Positions 37,517 to 45,536 of a stretch of DNA of 64,000 bases are shown in pieces. A program made the translations under genes and the position numbers. The DNA is taken from NCBI GenBank assembly GCA_900317125.1, contig ONFR01000002.1:1-64000 (forward strand), read 5' to 3'. Position 1 is the first letter of the stretch. Each line of letters begins with the position of its first letter. The stretch is from an uncultured Bacteroidales bacterium. Its GTDB lineage: Bacteria; Bacteroidota; Bacteroidia; Bacteroidales; P3. The notes beneath the pieces are model-generated. The model was not told the DNA's origin and ran no database searches. It was given only the letters and a program-made list of their open reading frames with translations.

Positions 37517-37940
37517 ACCAAATCGGTCATTCGGCCGACTTTTCAATCAGGATAACCGCACTCTCGATTCACTTTTTACACTTTTCCGACGGACACTCCA
37601 ACCCCGCCGCAACGCCCTCCACACTCCTTCCTTGCCCAGCCTTTGCTCCCTCACTGCGCCTTCCCTGTACCACCGCAGTGCCGGGAAGTCTCAGCCGTCG
37701 GTGCGCCACGACCCACTTGAGTCGTTCAATCTAGGCTCGATGTTGCCTGCTTCCCGGCTTGTTATCCGTTATCATGTCGAGTAACGATGCTATAACGATA
37801 CTTTAACGATGCAGGATTGAACGGCCCCTCTCCGTAGCGAGGGGAAATCGTTGCCGCTTCACGACGCAGGGCTTATCCCCGTGCATTGCACGGCTCGGCA
37901 ATTACTCTGGATTTTTCGGTTTCCTAACGACCGATTTGGG
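37517..37940. repeat. 424-bp element with CCAAATCGGTC terminal inverted repeats, gene-free
   Basis: The left end is CCAAATCGGTC (37518-37528) and the right end GACCGATTTGGG (37929-37940). The last 28 bp equal the right end of the 138-bp element at 5959-6096 at 27 of 28 positions. Inside are a pyrimidine-rich stretch (about 37560-37680) and the 101-bp iteron element copy B. Frames inside have no protein character. Together with flanks this explains most of the 658-bp gap between folC and the lipoprotein gene ending at 38064. Confidence 0.6.
37723..37823 (+). repeat. 101-bp iteron element, copy B
   Basis: Starts CGTTCAAT (37723) and ends ATTGAACG (37823). Three 11-bp iterons (GTAACGATGCT, ATAACGATACT, TTAACGATGCA) span 37781-37813, again 10 bp from the right end and preceded by CATGTCGA. 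Nested within the CCAAATCGGTC element. Confidence 0.72.
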
Positions 37941-38005
37941 TTCAACTGACTGAAGGCATTTGGTGGAAAGGGTGACGGACAGGTACCCGTACGGTAGAGC
38001 AAAAA

Positions 38006-38040
38006 ACTGGCGGGACAGACCTGCTGCCTGTCCCGCCAGT
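38006..38040 (-). terminator. Terminator of the small lipoprotein gene
   Basis: Perfect 13-bp stem ACTGGCGGGACAG (38006-38018) and CTGTCCCGCCAGT (38028-38040) with a 9-nt loop. On the minus strand it runs into TTTTTTGCT. It is 24 nt after the stop at 38064. Confidence 0.92.
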
Positions 38041-38063
38041 AATAGAATGGAGGGTGAATGATG

Positions 38064-38513
38064 TTAATTGGCAGGTGTGCTACCCAAGGCTTGGAGCAGC
38101 TGGATGATGGCTGTGGCCGTACCTACATTGTTGGACACCGTGCTGGCATTCACATTCAGTCCTGTGAGGCTGTTCATGGTGTTGATGACGTAGTCGACAT
38201 TGGCGGCGGTGATGAGGCCGGAGCCGGCAGAAACCATGCCAGCGGCAAATGCTTTCTTGTAGTCGGGGTTTTCCTTGTTGGAACGCATGTTGGTGTAGCC
38301 GGTGGCAACCATGAGGGCGGCGGTGAGGTCCGTCGGATTGCTGAGACTGACGGTGCCAGTGTTTCTGTACGAGTTATAGAGTGTGATAATGGCGTTGGCC
38401 GTGTTGCGGCCTTGGGTCTTGGCAGCGCTGTCCACGGAAGTGCCACCCATGCTGCTGCAGGAGGCAAAGGCCATGGCAGCGATGCACATCATAATGATAC
38501 TGAATCTTTTCAT
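38064..38513 (-). CDS. Small lipoprotein of unknown function
   Basis: 149 aa from the ATG at 38513, where a type II signal peptide begins (MCIAAMAFASC, Cys19); the longer upstream frame overlaps the promoter and is rejected. The mature part (TQGRNTANAIITLYNSYRNTG, AALMVATGYTNMRSNKENPDYKKAFAAGMVSAGSGLITA, GLNVNASTVSNNVGTATAIIQLLQALG) is helical, alanine- and asparagine-rich, with no domain I recognise. It has its own promoter and a strong terminator, and is divergent from the P5C dehydrogenase gene. Confidence 0.8.
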   Translation of the reverse strand: MKRFSIIMMCIAAMAFASCSSMGGTSVDSAAKTQGRNTANAIITLYNSYRNTGTVSLSNPTDLTAALMVATGYTNMRSNKENPDYKKAFAAGMVSAGSGLITAANVDYVINTMNSLTGLNVNASTVSNNVGTATAIIQLLQALGSTPAN

Positions 38514-38553
38514 GATAGTATAGTATTGTTTTTGTTTTGTTATTTTCAGGATG

Positions 38554-38561
38554 CAAAGATA
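38554..38561 (-). promoter_or_regulatory. -7 box for the small lipoprotein gene
   Basis: TATCTTTG on the minus strand, 41 nt before the ATG at 38513, with a poly-T tract about 20 nt further upstream. It is back-to-back with the promoter of the gene at 38650. Confidence 0.6.
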
Positions 38562-38569
38562 CATTTTTT

Positions 38570-38598
38570 TTTGCATATTGAAAAAAAATCGTATATTT
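38570..38598 (+). promoter_or_regulatory. Promoter for the P5C dehydrogenase gene
   Basis: TTTG (38570-38573), 17 nt spacer, TATATTTG (38591-38598); start codon 52 nt downstream. The spacer is slightly short of the usual 19. Confidence 0.6.
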
Positions 38599-38649
38599 GC
38601 AAATTGTTTCAATATGGTATTCATAAGTTAAATTCTATTATAAATTCGT

Positions 38650-40284
38650 ATGAACAACACCATTTTCACATTCCCGAAACCCGAGAACGAACCCGTCCTC
38701 GGCTACAAGCCCGGCAGTCCCGAGCGTAAAGAGATTCGTAAGGCTCTCGACGAGCTCTACAAGAAGACCACCACCATCTGCCCCATTATTGGAGGCAAGG
38801 AGGTGAAAACCGCCGAGATGGGCGAGATTGTGATGCCCACCGACAACAAGCATGTGCTTGCCAAGTACTACAAAGTGGGAGAAAAGGAGGTTCAGGCCGC
38901 TATCGCCGCCGCCATGAAGGCTCACGAGGAGTGGGCCAACACCCCGTGGATTGAGCGTGCCAGTGTGATGCTGAAGATTGCCACCCTTATCAGTGGCAAG
39001 TACCGTTGGCTTATCAACGCTGCCACCATGCTTGGTCAGGGCAAGACCACCATGCAGGCCGAAATCGACTCGGCATGCGAGTTGGTGGACTTTCTGCGCT
39101 ACAATGCCTATTACGCTTCGCAGATATACAGCGACCAGCCCTGCAGCGACAAGGGTACGCTGAACTATGTGACCTACCGCCCGATGGAAGGTTTTGTGTT
39201 TGCCATCACTCCCTTCAACTTCACCTCCATCGCCAGCAACCTCTGCCTGTCGCCTGTGCTGATGGGCAATGTGTGCATCTGGAAACCCAGCACCACCGCC
39301 ATGCTGTCCAACTACCTGTTGATGAAAATCTATAAAGAGGCCGGCCTGCCCGACGGCGTGGTGAACTTCCTGCCCGGCAGCGGTTCGCTGATCGGCAAGG
39401 TGGCTTTTGCCGACGCCAACCTGTGCGGTGTCCACTTCACCGGTTCTACTGGCACGTTCAACAGCTTCTGGAAATCAATCGGCGACAATATCGCCAACTA
39501 CCGCACTTATCCCAAGATTGTGGGTGAGACCGGCGGCAAGGACTTCATCTTTGTCCACAAGTCGGCCAATCCCGAGCAGGTGGCCACGGCCATTGTGCGC
39601 GGAGCTTTCGAGTTCCAGGGTCAGAAGTGCTCGGCCGCCTCGCGCGCCTATATCCCCAAGAGCCTGTGGCCCAAGGTCGAAAAACTTGTGGGTAAGATGC
39701 TTGCTGAAATCAAGGTGGGCGACGTGCGCGACTTCAGCGCTTTCGTCAACGCTGTTATCGACGAGGCTTCGTTCGACAACTGCATGCGTTATATCGAGCA
39801 TGCCAAGAAGAGCAAAGATGCCGAAATCGTGTTCGGCGGCACCGGCGACAAGAGCAAGGGATGGTTTATCCAGCCCACGGTCATCCGTGCCCTCGACCCG
39901 AAATACAAGTCGATGTGCGAGGAGATTTTCGGACCCATCATCACCGTGTATGTCTACGAGGATGCCAAGTACGAGGAGACACTGCGTCTCTGCAACGAGA
40001 CTTCGCCCTACGCACTGACGGGTGCCATCTTTGCCACCGACCGCAAGGCATTGCGGACGGGTGCCAATATCCTGAAGTATGCCGCAGGCAACATCTATTA
40101 CAACGACAAGCCTACAGGTGCCGTGGTGGGTCAGCAGCCCTTTGGCGGTGCCCGTGCCAGCGGCACAAACGACAAGGCCGGCTCGTACCTGAACCTGATT
40201 CGCTGGACCAGCCCTCAGGCCATTAAGGAGACTTTCGACCCCGCCTACGACTACAAGTATCCCTTCATCAGCGATGCTGAATAA
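38650..40284 (+). CDS. pruA: 1-pyrroline-5-carboxylate (L-glutamate gamma-semialdehyde) dehydrogenase
   Basis: A 544-aa aldehyde dehydrogenase that oxidises glutamate semialdehyde to glutamate with NAD+, the last step of proline breakdown. Catalytic Cys327 lies in FEFQGQKCSAASRAY. The general-base Glu293 is in VGETGGKDF. NAD-binding FTGSTGTFNSFWK, TPFNFTSIASNL and the C-terminal QQPFGGARASGTNDKAG are present. The N-terminal ~60 residues (FPKPENEPVLGYKPGSPER) are characteristic of the eukaryote-like P5CDH branch, which distinguishes it from general ALDHs. No proline dehydrogenase gene is adjacent. A strong terminator follows. Confidence 0.93.
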   Translation: MNNTIFTFPKPENEPVLGYKPGSPERKEIRKALDELYKKTTTICPIIGGKEVKTAEMGEIVMPTDNKHVLAKYYKVGEKEVQAAIAAAMKAHEEWANTPWIERASVMLKIATLISGKYRWLINAATMLGQGKTTMQAEIDSACELVDFLRYNAYYASQIYSDQPCSDKGTLNYVTYRPMEGFVFAITPFNFTSIASNLCLSPVLMGNVCIWKPSTTAMLSNYLLMKIYKEAGLPDGVVNFLPGSGSLIGKVAFADANLCGVHFTGSTGTFNSFWKSIGDNIANYRTYPKIVGETGGKDFIFVHKSANPEQVATAIVRGAFEFQGQKCSAASRAYIPKSLWPKVEKLVGKMLAEIKVGDVRDFSAFVNAVIDEASFDNCMRYIEHAKKSKDAEIVFGGTGDKSKGWFIQPTVIRALDPKYKSMCEEIFGPIITVYVYEDAKYEETLRLCNETSPYALTGAIFATDRKALRTGANILKYAAGNIYYNDKPTGAVVGQQPFGGARASGTNDKAGSYLNLIRWTSPQAIKETFDPAYDYKYPFISDAE

Positions 40285-40295
40285 GACTCACACTT

Positions 40296-40320
40296 GGTGC
40301 CACGCCATAGGCGTGGCACC
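40296..40320 (+). terminator. Terminator of the P5C dehydrogenase gene
   Basis: Perfect 11-bp stem GGTGCCACGCC (40296-40306) and GGCGTGGCACC (40310-40320), 3-nt loop, then TTTTGTTAA. Confidence 0.9.
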
Positions 40321-40361
40321 TTTTGTTAACACGAATGTGCAATTTTAAACTCTTATAACCT

Positions 40362-41081
40362 ATGAAGAAAAAAGTACTGTTTGTTACTGCTTTTATGACG
40401 CTGTTTTGCGTTGCGAAAGCACAGGATGCGTTAGATACCAACGCTGCCCCTAGTTTTTATCATTGGAATGTAGGCCTGTCGCTTGGTTTTGACTATAACG
40501 ACCATAGCGCCAATATGGTTTACATGAAAGGCATGACCTATACAGGTTTGATAGGCGTGACGACTGGCTTGCATGTACAATACAACTTTATGCCTTGGCT
40601 GGGTGTGCGTGCAGGAGTCATGACAGTGATGAAAGACTATACCATGACCAATACTGTGGTTTTGGGAGGTAAAGTAGTTGGTGGTGCTCAGACCAATACA
40701 TACAACGGCTATTTAGATGTGCCGGTGATGGCTGTATTCTCCTATGGCAACAGGTTTAAAGTTCACCTCGGCTTGGGATGTTATATGGGTTATTGGATGG
40801 TGAGTTCGCGTTCAGGCGTCGGTATACCTCTCGTCGGCGAGAAAGGGGAATTTGACGAGGATGTCAAATTCAACAGCACCCGCGACAACCGTTTCGACGG
40901 AGGTTTAGCCGCCTCGGCAGGTATATCGCTTGCCCTTGGCAAGGCAAAGGCTTGGTCGCTGGGGCTTGAGGGATGTTACCTCTACGGTCTTACCGACATA
41001 CAGAAGAAGTATATGCGCAATCTCAGTCCTCGGTATAATACAACCTATTCCGTACAGCTGAGTTTAAGCTATTCTTTTTAG
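40362..41081 (+). CDS. Outer membrane beta-barrel protein, cassette copy 1
   Basis: 239 aa with a signal peptide (LFVTAFMTLFCVAKAQ) and a PorT-like 8-strand-type barrel: WNVGLSLGFDYN, GVTTGLHVQYNFMPWLGVRAGVMTVMKDY, YLDVPVMAVFSYG, VHLGLGCYMGYWM and the C-terminal YSVQLSLSYSF. It shares specific blocks with the protein at 42436-43173: MVYM near the N-terminus, FDED-x-x-FN-x-x-RDNR, and TDIQKxYMxNLxPRYNT. That makes the two paralogues. An S41-peptidase lipoprotein gene follows after 44 nt. Function unknown; membership of a peptidase-barrel pair is inferred from the repeated gene order. Confidence 0.82.
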   Translation: MKKKVLFVTAFMTLFCVAKAQDALDTNAAPSFYHWNVGLSLGFDYNDHSANMVYMKGMTYTGLIGVTTGLHVQYNFMPWLGVRAGVMTVMKDYTMTNTVVLGGKVVGGAQTNTYNGYLDVPVMAVFSYGNRFKVHLGLGCYMGYWMVSSRSGVGIPLVGEKGEFDEDVKFNSTRDNRFDGGLAASAGISLALGKAKAWSLGLEGCYLYGLTDIQKKYMRNLSPRYNTTYSVQLSLSYSF

Positions 41082-41125
41082 GATGAAGAACAAAACTAAT
41101 TATTAATCTTCCATTTTGATAAACT

Positions 41126-42403
41126 ATGAAAACAAGAAAATATATCTTTAATATCATGGCACTTGCCGCAATGTCGACGCTGATGATGGTGTCATGCCGC
41201 AAAGAGGCTCCAGTCCTTCATGACCCCAATAATATTCCGTGCAAGACCTATACCCAACAGTTCCAGGCAGTATGGGAAGGCGTGGATCAGTCGTATGTCT
41301 TCTGGGAAAGGGATACCGTCAACTGGGATAAACGCTATGACCTCTGTCTGCCCATTTTCCACGATTTTGATGCCCGCGGCACTGCCAATCCTGTCACTGC
41401 CGAAGAGTATAAGGCTGCTTGGTTAAAGGTGTTCAAAGGTCTTGTCGACCATCATTTCGTTGGCGTTCTGTGGAATCCGAATCTGAAGGGTGCTGTTATC
41501 GTCAATGCGGGTCACCAAGCTCGCTATACGACCGACATCGCCCAGGAGATTTCCATTCTCAAGCGCATGCCCGGAATCAGCGACCTGACAGAGAACACCG
41601 TTCAGGGAAGCAAAGCACCTCAGTCGTGGAGCTGCCTGTTGCCCGGCAAGGTTTCAGGCGAGAAGATAGCCTATTTCCGTTTCTCGGGTTTTGGATTCGA
41701 CATAAAAAATCAGTCGAGGGCAGAGTTGGCTCCGTTATATGCCTTCTTCGACCCCGATACTCTAGGCAACGTGGGTGACCGTGCCCTCATCAACCGCGAT
41801 GATGTAAAGGGCATTATCATCGATGTGAGAGGCAATGGCGGTGGAAGCTTCGGCAATATCGATATGTATATTGGCTCTTTGCTGCATAAGGATTTGCAAA
41901 TAGGTTATACTCGTGTGAAAGAGGGCATTGGAAGATTGGATTACAGTGCATGGCTTCCATTGAAAATCGCTGCCCACAAAAGACCTATAAATAAGGAGAA
42001 GGATGTCGTATTGCTTGTTGACGCCAATTCTATTAGCTGTTCTGAAGTTACTGCAGTGTTTATGAAGTATCTTCCCAAAGGTAAAGTGGTGGGTGATCGC
42101 ACGTATGGTGCTACAGGCCCACTCTGGTCTAACACGATTCTCCACGATGTATTTTACAACGGTTGCTTCGGTGATACAAATCTGTATAATCGCTTCCTTG
42201 AAGATCGTGGCACTTATTCGAATGATAATTTCACCTATTATGTCTACACTAGCACATTCGAGTTTGTCGACCGCAACTATGAGAGCTTCGAAGGCAAGGG
42301 TGTCAATCCCGATATCTTGGTTCCTTACAATGAGCAAGAGTTGAAAGCTGGAACCGACAAGCAGTTGGAACGTGCACTGGAATATCTTCGTAACGGGAAA
42401 TAA
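41126..42403 (+). CDS. S41-family peptidase lipoprotein, cassette copy 1
   Basis: 425 aa with lipobox MMVSC (Cys24). The N-terminal part (QQFQAVWEGVDQSYVFWERDTVNWDKRY, VFKGLVDHHFVGVLW) is a helical capping domain. The peptidase core has GIIIDVRGNGGGSFGNIDMYIGSLL (231-250), YTRVKEGIGRLDYSAWLP and NSISCSEVTAVFMKYLPKGKVVGDRTYGATG. Ser304, in SISC, aligns with SVSC of the paralogue at 43265 and is the likely nucleophile of a C-terminal-processing-protease-type fold. No PDZ domain is evident. Exported and lipid-anchored, so it acts in the periplasm or at the surface. Confidence 0.87.
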   Translation: MKTRKYIFNIMALAAMSTLMMVSCRKEAPVLHDPNNIPCKTYTQQFQAVWEGVDQSYVFWERDTVNWDKRYDLCLPIFHDFDARGTANPVTAEEYKAAWLKVFKGLVDHHFVGVLWNPNLKGAVIVNAGHQARYTTDIAQEISILKRMPGISDLTENTVQGSKAPQSWSCLLPGKVSGEKIAYFRFSGFGFDIKNQSRAELAPLYAFFDPDTLGNVGDRALINRDDVKGIIIDVRGNGGGSFGNIDMYIGSLLHKDLQIGYTRVKEGIGRLDYSAWLPLKIAAHKRPINKEKDVVLLVDANSISCSEVTAVFMKYLPKGKVVGDRTYGATGPLWSNTILHDVFYNGCFGDTNLYNRFLEDRGTYSNDNFTYYVYTSTFEFVDRNYESFEGKGVNPDILVPYNEQELKAGTDKQLERALEYLRNGK

Positions 42404-42435
42404 TTCTGCAAATATTGTAACATAACAATCGTTTT

Positions 42436-43173
42436 ATGAGAATGAACAATCGTCTAACCATTCCTATCGCCCGATGCCTGTTGTTGGTGTGGCTGGCTGC
42501 TGTGCCTGTAGTGCTCTCCGCGCAGGAGGATGTTCAGGCCGAACCGCGTACCCGCCATTTCAGCTTCGGCATCACCGCAGGTATGGACCGCAACTACCAT
42601 AGTGTGGATATGGTGTATATGTCGGATATGAAGTTCGACAAGTTCAGAACGGGTACGGTGTTTGGGCTCCGACTGGGGTATGCGCCCCTTAAGTGGCTCT
42701 CCATCAACACCGGCGCAGTGCTGATACAGAAGAATTACCACATGGACCATGTGTTTGAGTATTACTATCTGCGCTACTCGCTCAACACCACATCGAACAA
42801 TGACTATATCAATGTCCCTCTCGAATTGAAACTGAGTGTGGGTAAGACGGTCAGACTGCATGCTTTTGGTGGCGTTTTCGGCGGCTATTGGCTGAAAGGG
42901 CATAGGAAAGGGGTGACCTATTCATTCTCTAACGAAAGGAATTACTCCTTTGACGAGGATTATGTGTTTAACGACAAGCGCGACAACAGGATTGAGAAGG
43001 GGTTCACCTGGGGCGCCGGTCTCAGCGGCATGATTCTTGGCAAGTTAGAGGTGGGTGCTGAAATAAGATGGTATTACAGCATCACCGATATCCAGAAGCC
43101 TTATATGACCAACCTCAATCCCCGCTACAATACTGCTGTCGCCTTTCAGGCAGGCTTGAGTTACTGGCTATAG
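42436..43173 (+). CDS. Outer membrane beta-barrel protein, cassette copy 2
   Basis: 245 aa, signal peptide LLLVWLAAVPVVLSAQ, then an 8-strand-type barrel (FSFGITAGMDRNYHSVDMVYM, LGYAPLKWLSINTGAVLIQKNY, NVPLELKLSVG, LHAFGGVFGGYWL, FQAGLSYWL). It is a paralogue of 40362-41081, with the same FDED, RDNR and TDIQKPYMTNLNPRYNT blocks. It lies 32 nt after the first S41 gene, so all four cassette genes may share a transcript. A hairpin separates it from the second S41 gene. Confidence 0.82.
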   Translation: MRMNNRLTIPIARCLLLVWLAAVPVVLSAQEDVQAEPRTRHFSFGITAGMDRNYHSVDMVYMSDMKFDKFRTGTVFGLRLGYAPLKWLSINTGAVLIQKNYHMDHVFEYYYLRYSLNTTSNNDYINVPLELKLSVGKTVRLHAFGGVFGGYWLKGHRKGVTYSFSNERNYSFDEDYVFNDKRDNRIEKGFTWGAGLSGMILGKLEVGAEIRWYYSITDIQKPYMTNLNPRYNTAVAFQAGLSYWL

Positions 43174-43210
43174 TTCAATAGAATATCATCAATTAGGAAT
43201 AAACGTTTTG

Positions 43211-43234
43211 CCCCCTCGCCGTTTGACGAGGGGG
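43211..43234. other. Hairpin between cassette genes
   Basis: CCCCCTCG (43211-43218) and CGAGGGGG (43227-43234), perfect 8-bp stem with 8-nt loop. No T-tract follows on either strand, so it may be an RNA processing or attenuation element and not a terminator. Confidence 0.5.
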
Positions 43235-43264
43235 TAAATAAAAAGAATTAATAGAACATTCTAT

Positions 43265-44596
43265 ATGAGAAAAGACGCTTTTTTTTATGGCCTGCTATTG
43301 TTGGTCACATTGAGCAACGTGTCGTGCCGCAAGGAACCTCTGGAAAACCGAGGCAACCCCAACAACCTTATCTGTAAGAACTATCTTTCGCAGTTTGAGG
43401 CTATCTGGTCGGGCATGGACCAGGGCTATGTGTTCTGGGACCGTGACACCGTCGACTGGGATGCCCGCTACGAGGAGTTCCGCCCTATTTTTGCCGCCTT
43501 CGATGCACGTCCGGCCAACAAGCCCGTCACGCAAATTGAATACATGGAAGCCTATACCGGCCTCTTCGCAGGACTGCTGGACCACCACCTCGCCGGTCGC
43601 TTTTATGCTGCCAAAGGCATACCTCATGGGCAATGTGAGGCTTTTGTGTCGCCCGGGACAAACGATTACTATCATAGCGTGTCCAATTCCGAAGCCCTCC
43701 GTTTGCAGCTCAAGGCTTTGCGCAAAAAGGCAATACCTGGAACGCTGGTGGAATACAGCCCAAATAATGATTATGGAAATCCGGGCTCATATTTCTGCCT
43801 GATTCCTGGTGCCAACGATGGCGAGTTGATTGCCTATTTCCGTTTCACCAACTTCTTCATGGTGCAGATGCATCAGAAGTATCAGTGGTATCCCAACTCT
43901 CCCGACTCGCAGAAGGCACAGGCTCCAGCCAGAGCCTTCTATGGCCCGCTCTATAATGAAGGCATCACTACCGAGGCAGGCTATGCCAACAATGATTCGG
44001 TGGTGGGCATCATCATCGATGTGCGAGGCAACGGTGGTGGCAGTGTGGAAGATCTGGAACCGCTTATTGGCTCCCTCTCCCAGTCGCCCACACTCGTAGG
44101 CTACACCCGTGTAAAGGAGGGCTATGGCCGACTGGACTACAGTGCTTGGTCGGAGAGTGTGGTAAACTGCCCCGCACTGCATCTTAATAAGCAGAAGCCC
44201 ATTGTGGTGCTGGCCGATGTCACGTCCGTCAGCTGTGCCGAGTTGGCAACGATGCTTATCAAAGCACTCCCCAACGGAACATTTATCGGCGAGAGGACGT
44301 ACGGTGCTATCGGTGGTCTCTATTCCGGTGGCTCCACCAACATCTATCACGACCTGTTCTACTCTGGTTGCTTTGGCGATTACGAGTACTTTGAAAATGG
44401 TCCCGACCCGTATCGCGATAACTTCTCCTACTATGTATACACCAGTACATTCCACATGGTCGACAACACTTACGGCGATGTGGAGGGTGTAGGTGTCCAA
44501 CCAGATATTGAGATTCGGTTTAATCTCAATAGGCTAGACGAAGGTACCGATAATCAGTTGGACCGTGCCATCCGATTCATCCGTGTGGGTCATTGA
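43265..44596 (+). CDS. S41-family peptidase lipoprotein, cassette copy 2
   Basis: 443 aa with lipobox LSNVSC (Cys21). Same plan as the copy at 41126: FEAIWSGMDQGYVFWDRDTVDWDARY, FAGLLDHHLAGRFY, GIIIDVRGNGGGSVEDLEPLIGSL (248-271), YTRVKEGYGRLDYSAW, SVSCAELATMLIKALPNGTFIGERTYGAIGG (Ser323 likely nucleophile) and the final YVYTSTFHMVD, EGVGVQPDI, DNQLDRAIRFI. The distinctive blocks are kept while the middle is divergent, so the duplication is old. It ends 9 nt before the convergent binding-protein gene. Confidence 0.87.
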   Translation: MRKDAFFYGLLLLVTLSNVSCRKEPLENRGNPNNLICKNYLSQFEAIWSGMDQGYVFWDRDTVDWDARYEEFRPIFAAFDARPANKPVTQIEYMEAYTGLFAGLLDHHLAGRFYAAKGIPHGQCEAFVSPGTNDYYHSVSNSEALRLQLKALRKKAIPGTLVEYSPNNDYGNPGSYFCLIPGANDGELIAYFRFTNFFMVQMHQKYQWYPNSPDSQKAQAPARAFYGPLYNEGITTEAGYANNDSVVGIIIDVRGNGGGSVEDLEPLIGSLSQSPTLVGYTRVKEGYGRLDYSAWSESVVNCPALHLNKQKPIVVLADVTSVSCAELATMLIKALPNGTFIGERTYGAIGGLYSGGSTNIYHDLFYSGCFGDYEYFENGPDPYRDNFSYYVYTSTFHMVDNTYGDVEGVGVQPDIEIRFNLNRLDEGTDNQLDRAIRFIRVGH

Positions 44597-44605
44597 TGAA
44601 CTTCA

Positions 44606-45526
44606 CTATCTGTTTAACTTCTCTCTGATATAGAGAATTGCCTGCAGATTGCGCGGCACCTGCAGGTCGATAGTCCCGCTCTCTATTGCTATCACCTTAC
44701 CCGTTTTCACGGCGGTGAGCTTGTTGTAGGGCTTGGTTCGGCAGAACGTGGCTGAGTCCTCGCGGCGAATCATGATGTATTCAGGATCGGCCTGCATCAA
44801 CGCCTCGAGGCTATAGCTCCAACCGGTGATGTCGGCGGCCACATTGTGACCTCCAGCCATCTCGATAATATCGTTGATAAAAGAGTTTCCCCCTGCGGTG
44901 AAGTTGCCCGAGGGACCGAATCCGACCACATAATATATGCTAGGACGAGGGGCTTCGTTAGTGGGAAGGCTTTCGCCAAGCGTACCCATCATGGAACGCA
45001 TGTGGGCGATGAGGCTGTCTGCCTGTCGGGTGCATCCTACTAATTGCCCGATCTTGGCGATATTTTCATACAGCCCTTCATATTGTTGCTTCTCAATCAC
45101 GCAGGCGATGGGGATGCCCATCTTCTCCAGTTGTTGGTGGCACTTTTGCGGTATCATCGAGCCACTGATGACCAAGTCGGGATTGAGGGAGGCTATTTTC
45201 TCCACATTCAGATTGCTTATGCCGCCGATTGAGGGAATCTTCTTTGCCTCGGGAGGGTAGGAGCAGAAGTCCGTCCGCCCGATAAGCAGCGAGTCGGCAT
45301 GCAATGCAAAAATAATCTCGGTGACAGCGGGAGAGGTGCTCACCACCCGTTTCGGGCAGGTGGGCACCTCCACTGTACGCTGATAGTCGTCGACAAAGGT
45401 GACGTACGCTTGGTTCGAAGGTGAGCCGGACGGGGCATTGCACGAAACCGTCACCATCGTGAATAGACTTAAAACACAGAGCATGAAGAACATTCTGTGT
45501 CGTGTACGGGGATTGGTGTTTGTCAT
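44606..45526 (-). CDS. Periplasmic metal-chelate/cobalamin-type binding lipoprotein (ABC transporter)
   Basis: 306 aa with lipobox TMVTVSC (Cys29). The fold is that of helical-backbone receptors for cobalamin, haem or ferric siderophores: VVSTSPAVTEIIFAL, SYPPEAKKIPSIGGISNLNVEKIASLNPDLVISG, IPIACV, EMAGGHNVAADITGWS and DPEYIMI. It would hand substrate to an inner-membrane permease, but none is encoded nearby. The gene starts 10 nt after fabG ends and may be co-transcribed with it. A TonB-dependent receptor of the right kind is at 51376-53451, not adjacent. Substrate not determined. Confidence 0.83.
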   Translation of the reverse strand: MTNTNPRTRHRMFFMLCVLSLFTMVTVSCNAPSGSPSNQAYVTFVDDYQRTVEVPTCPKRVVSTSPAVTEIIFALHADSLLIGRTDFCSYPPEAKKIPSIGGISNLNVEKIASLNPDLVISGSMIPQKCHQQLEKMGIPIACVIEKQQYEGLYENIAKIGQLVGCTRQADSLIAHMRSMMGTLGESLPTNEAPRPSIYYVVGFGPSGNFTAGGNSFINDIIEMAGGHNVAADITGWSYSLEALMQADPEYIMIRREDSATFCRTKPYNKLTAVKTGKVIAIESGTIDLQVPRNLQAILYIREKLNR

Positions 45527-45536
45527 AGCGTATGAG

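Noticed and set aside
37425-37784. 119-codon open frame in the folC to lipoprotein gap
   Set aside because: It lies inside the CCAAATCGGTC element, crosses the 101-bp iteron element, has biased residue use (Arg, Ser, Pro) and no signal, domain or promoter.
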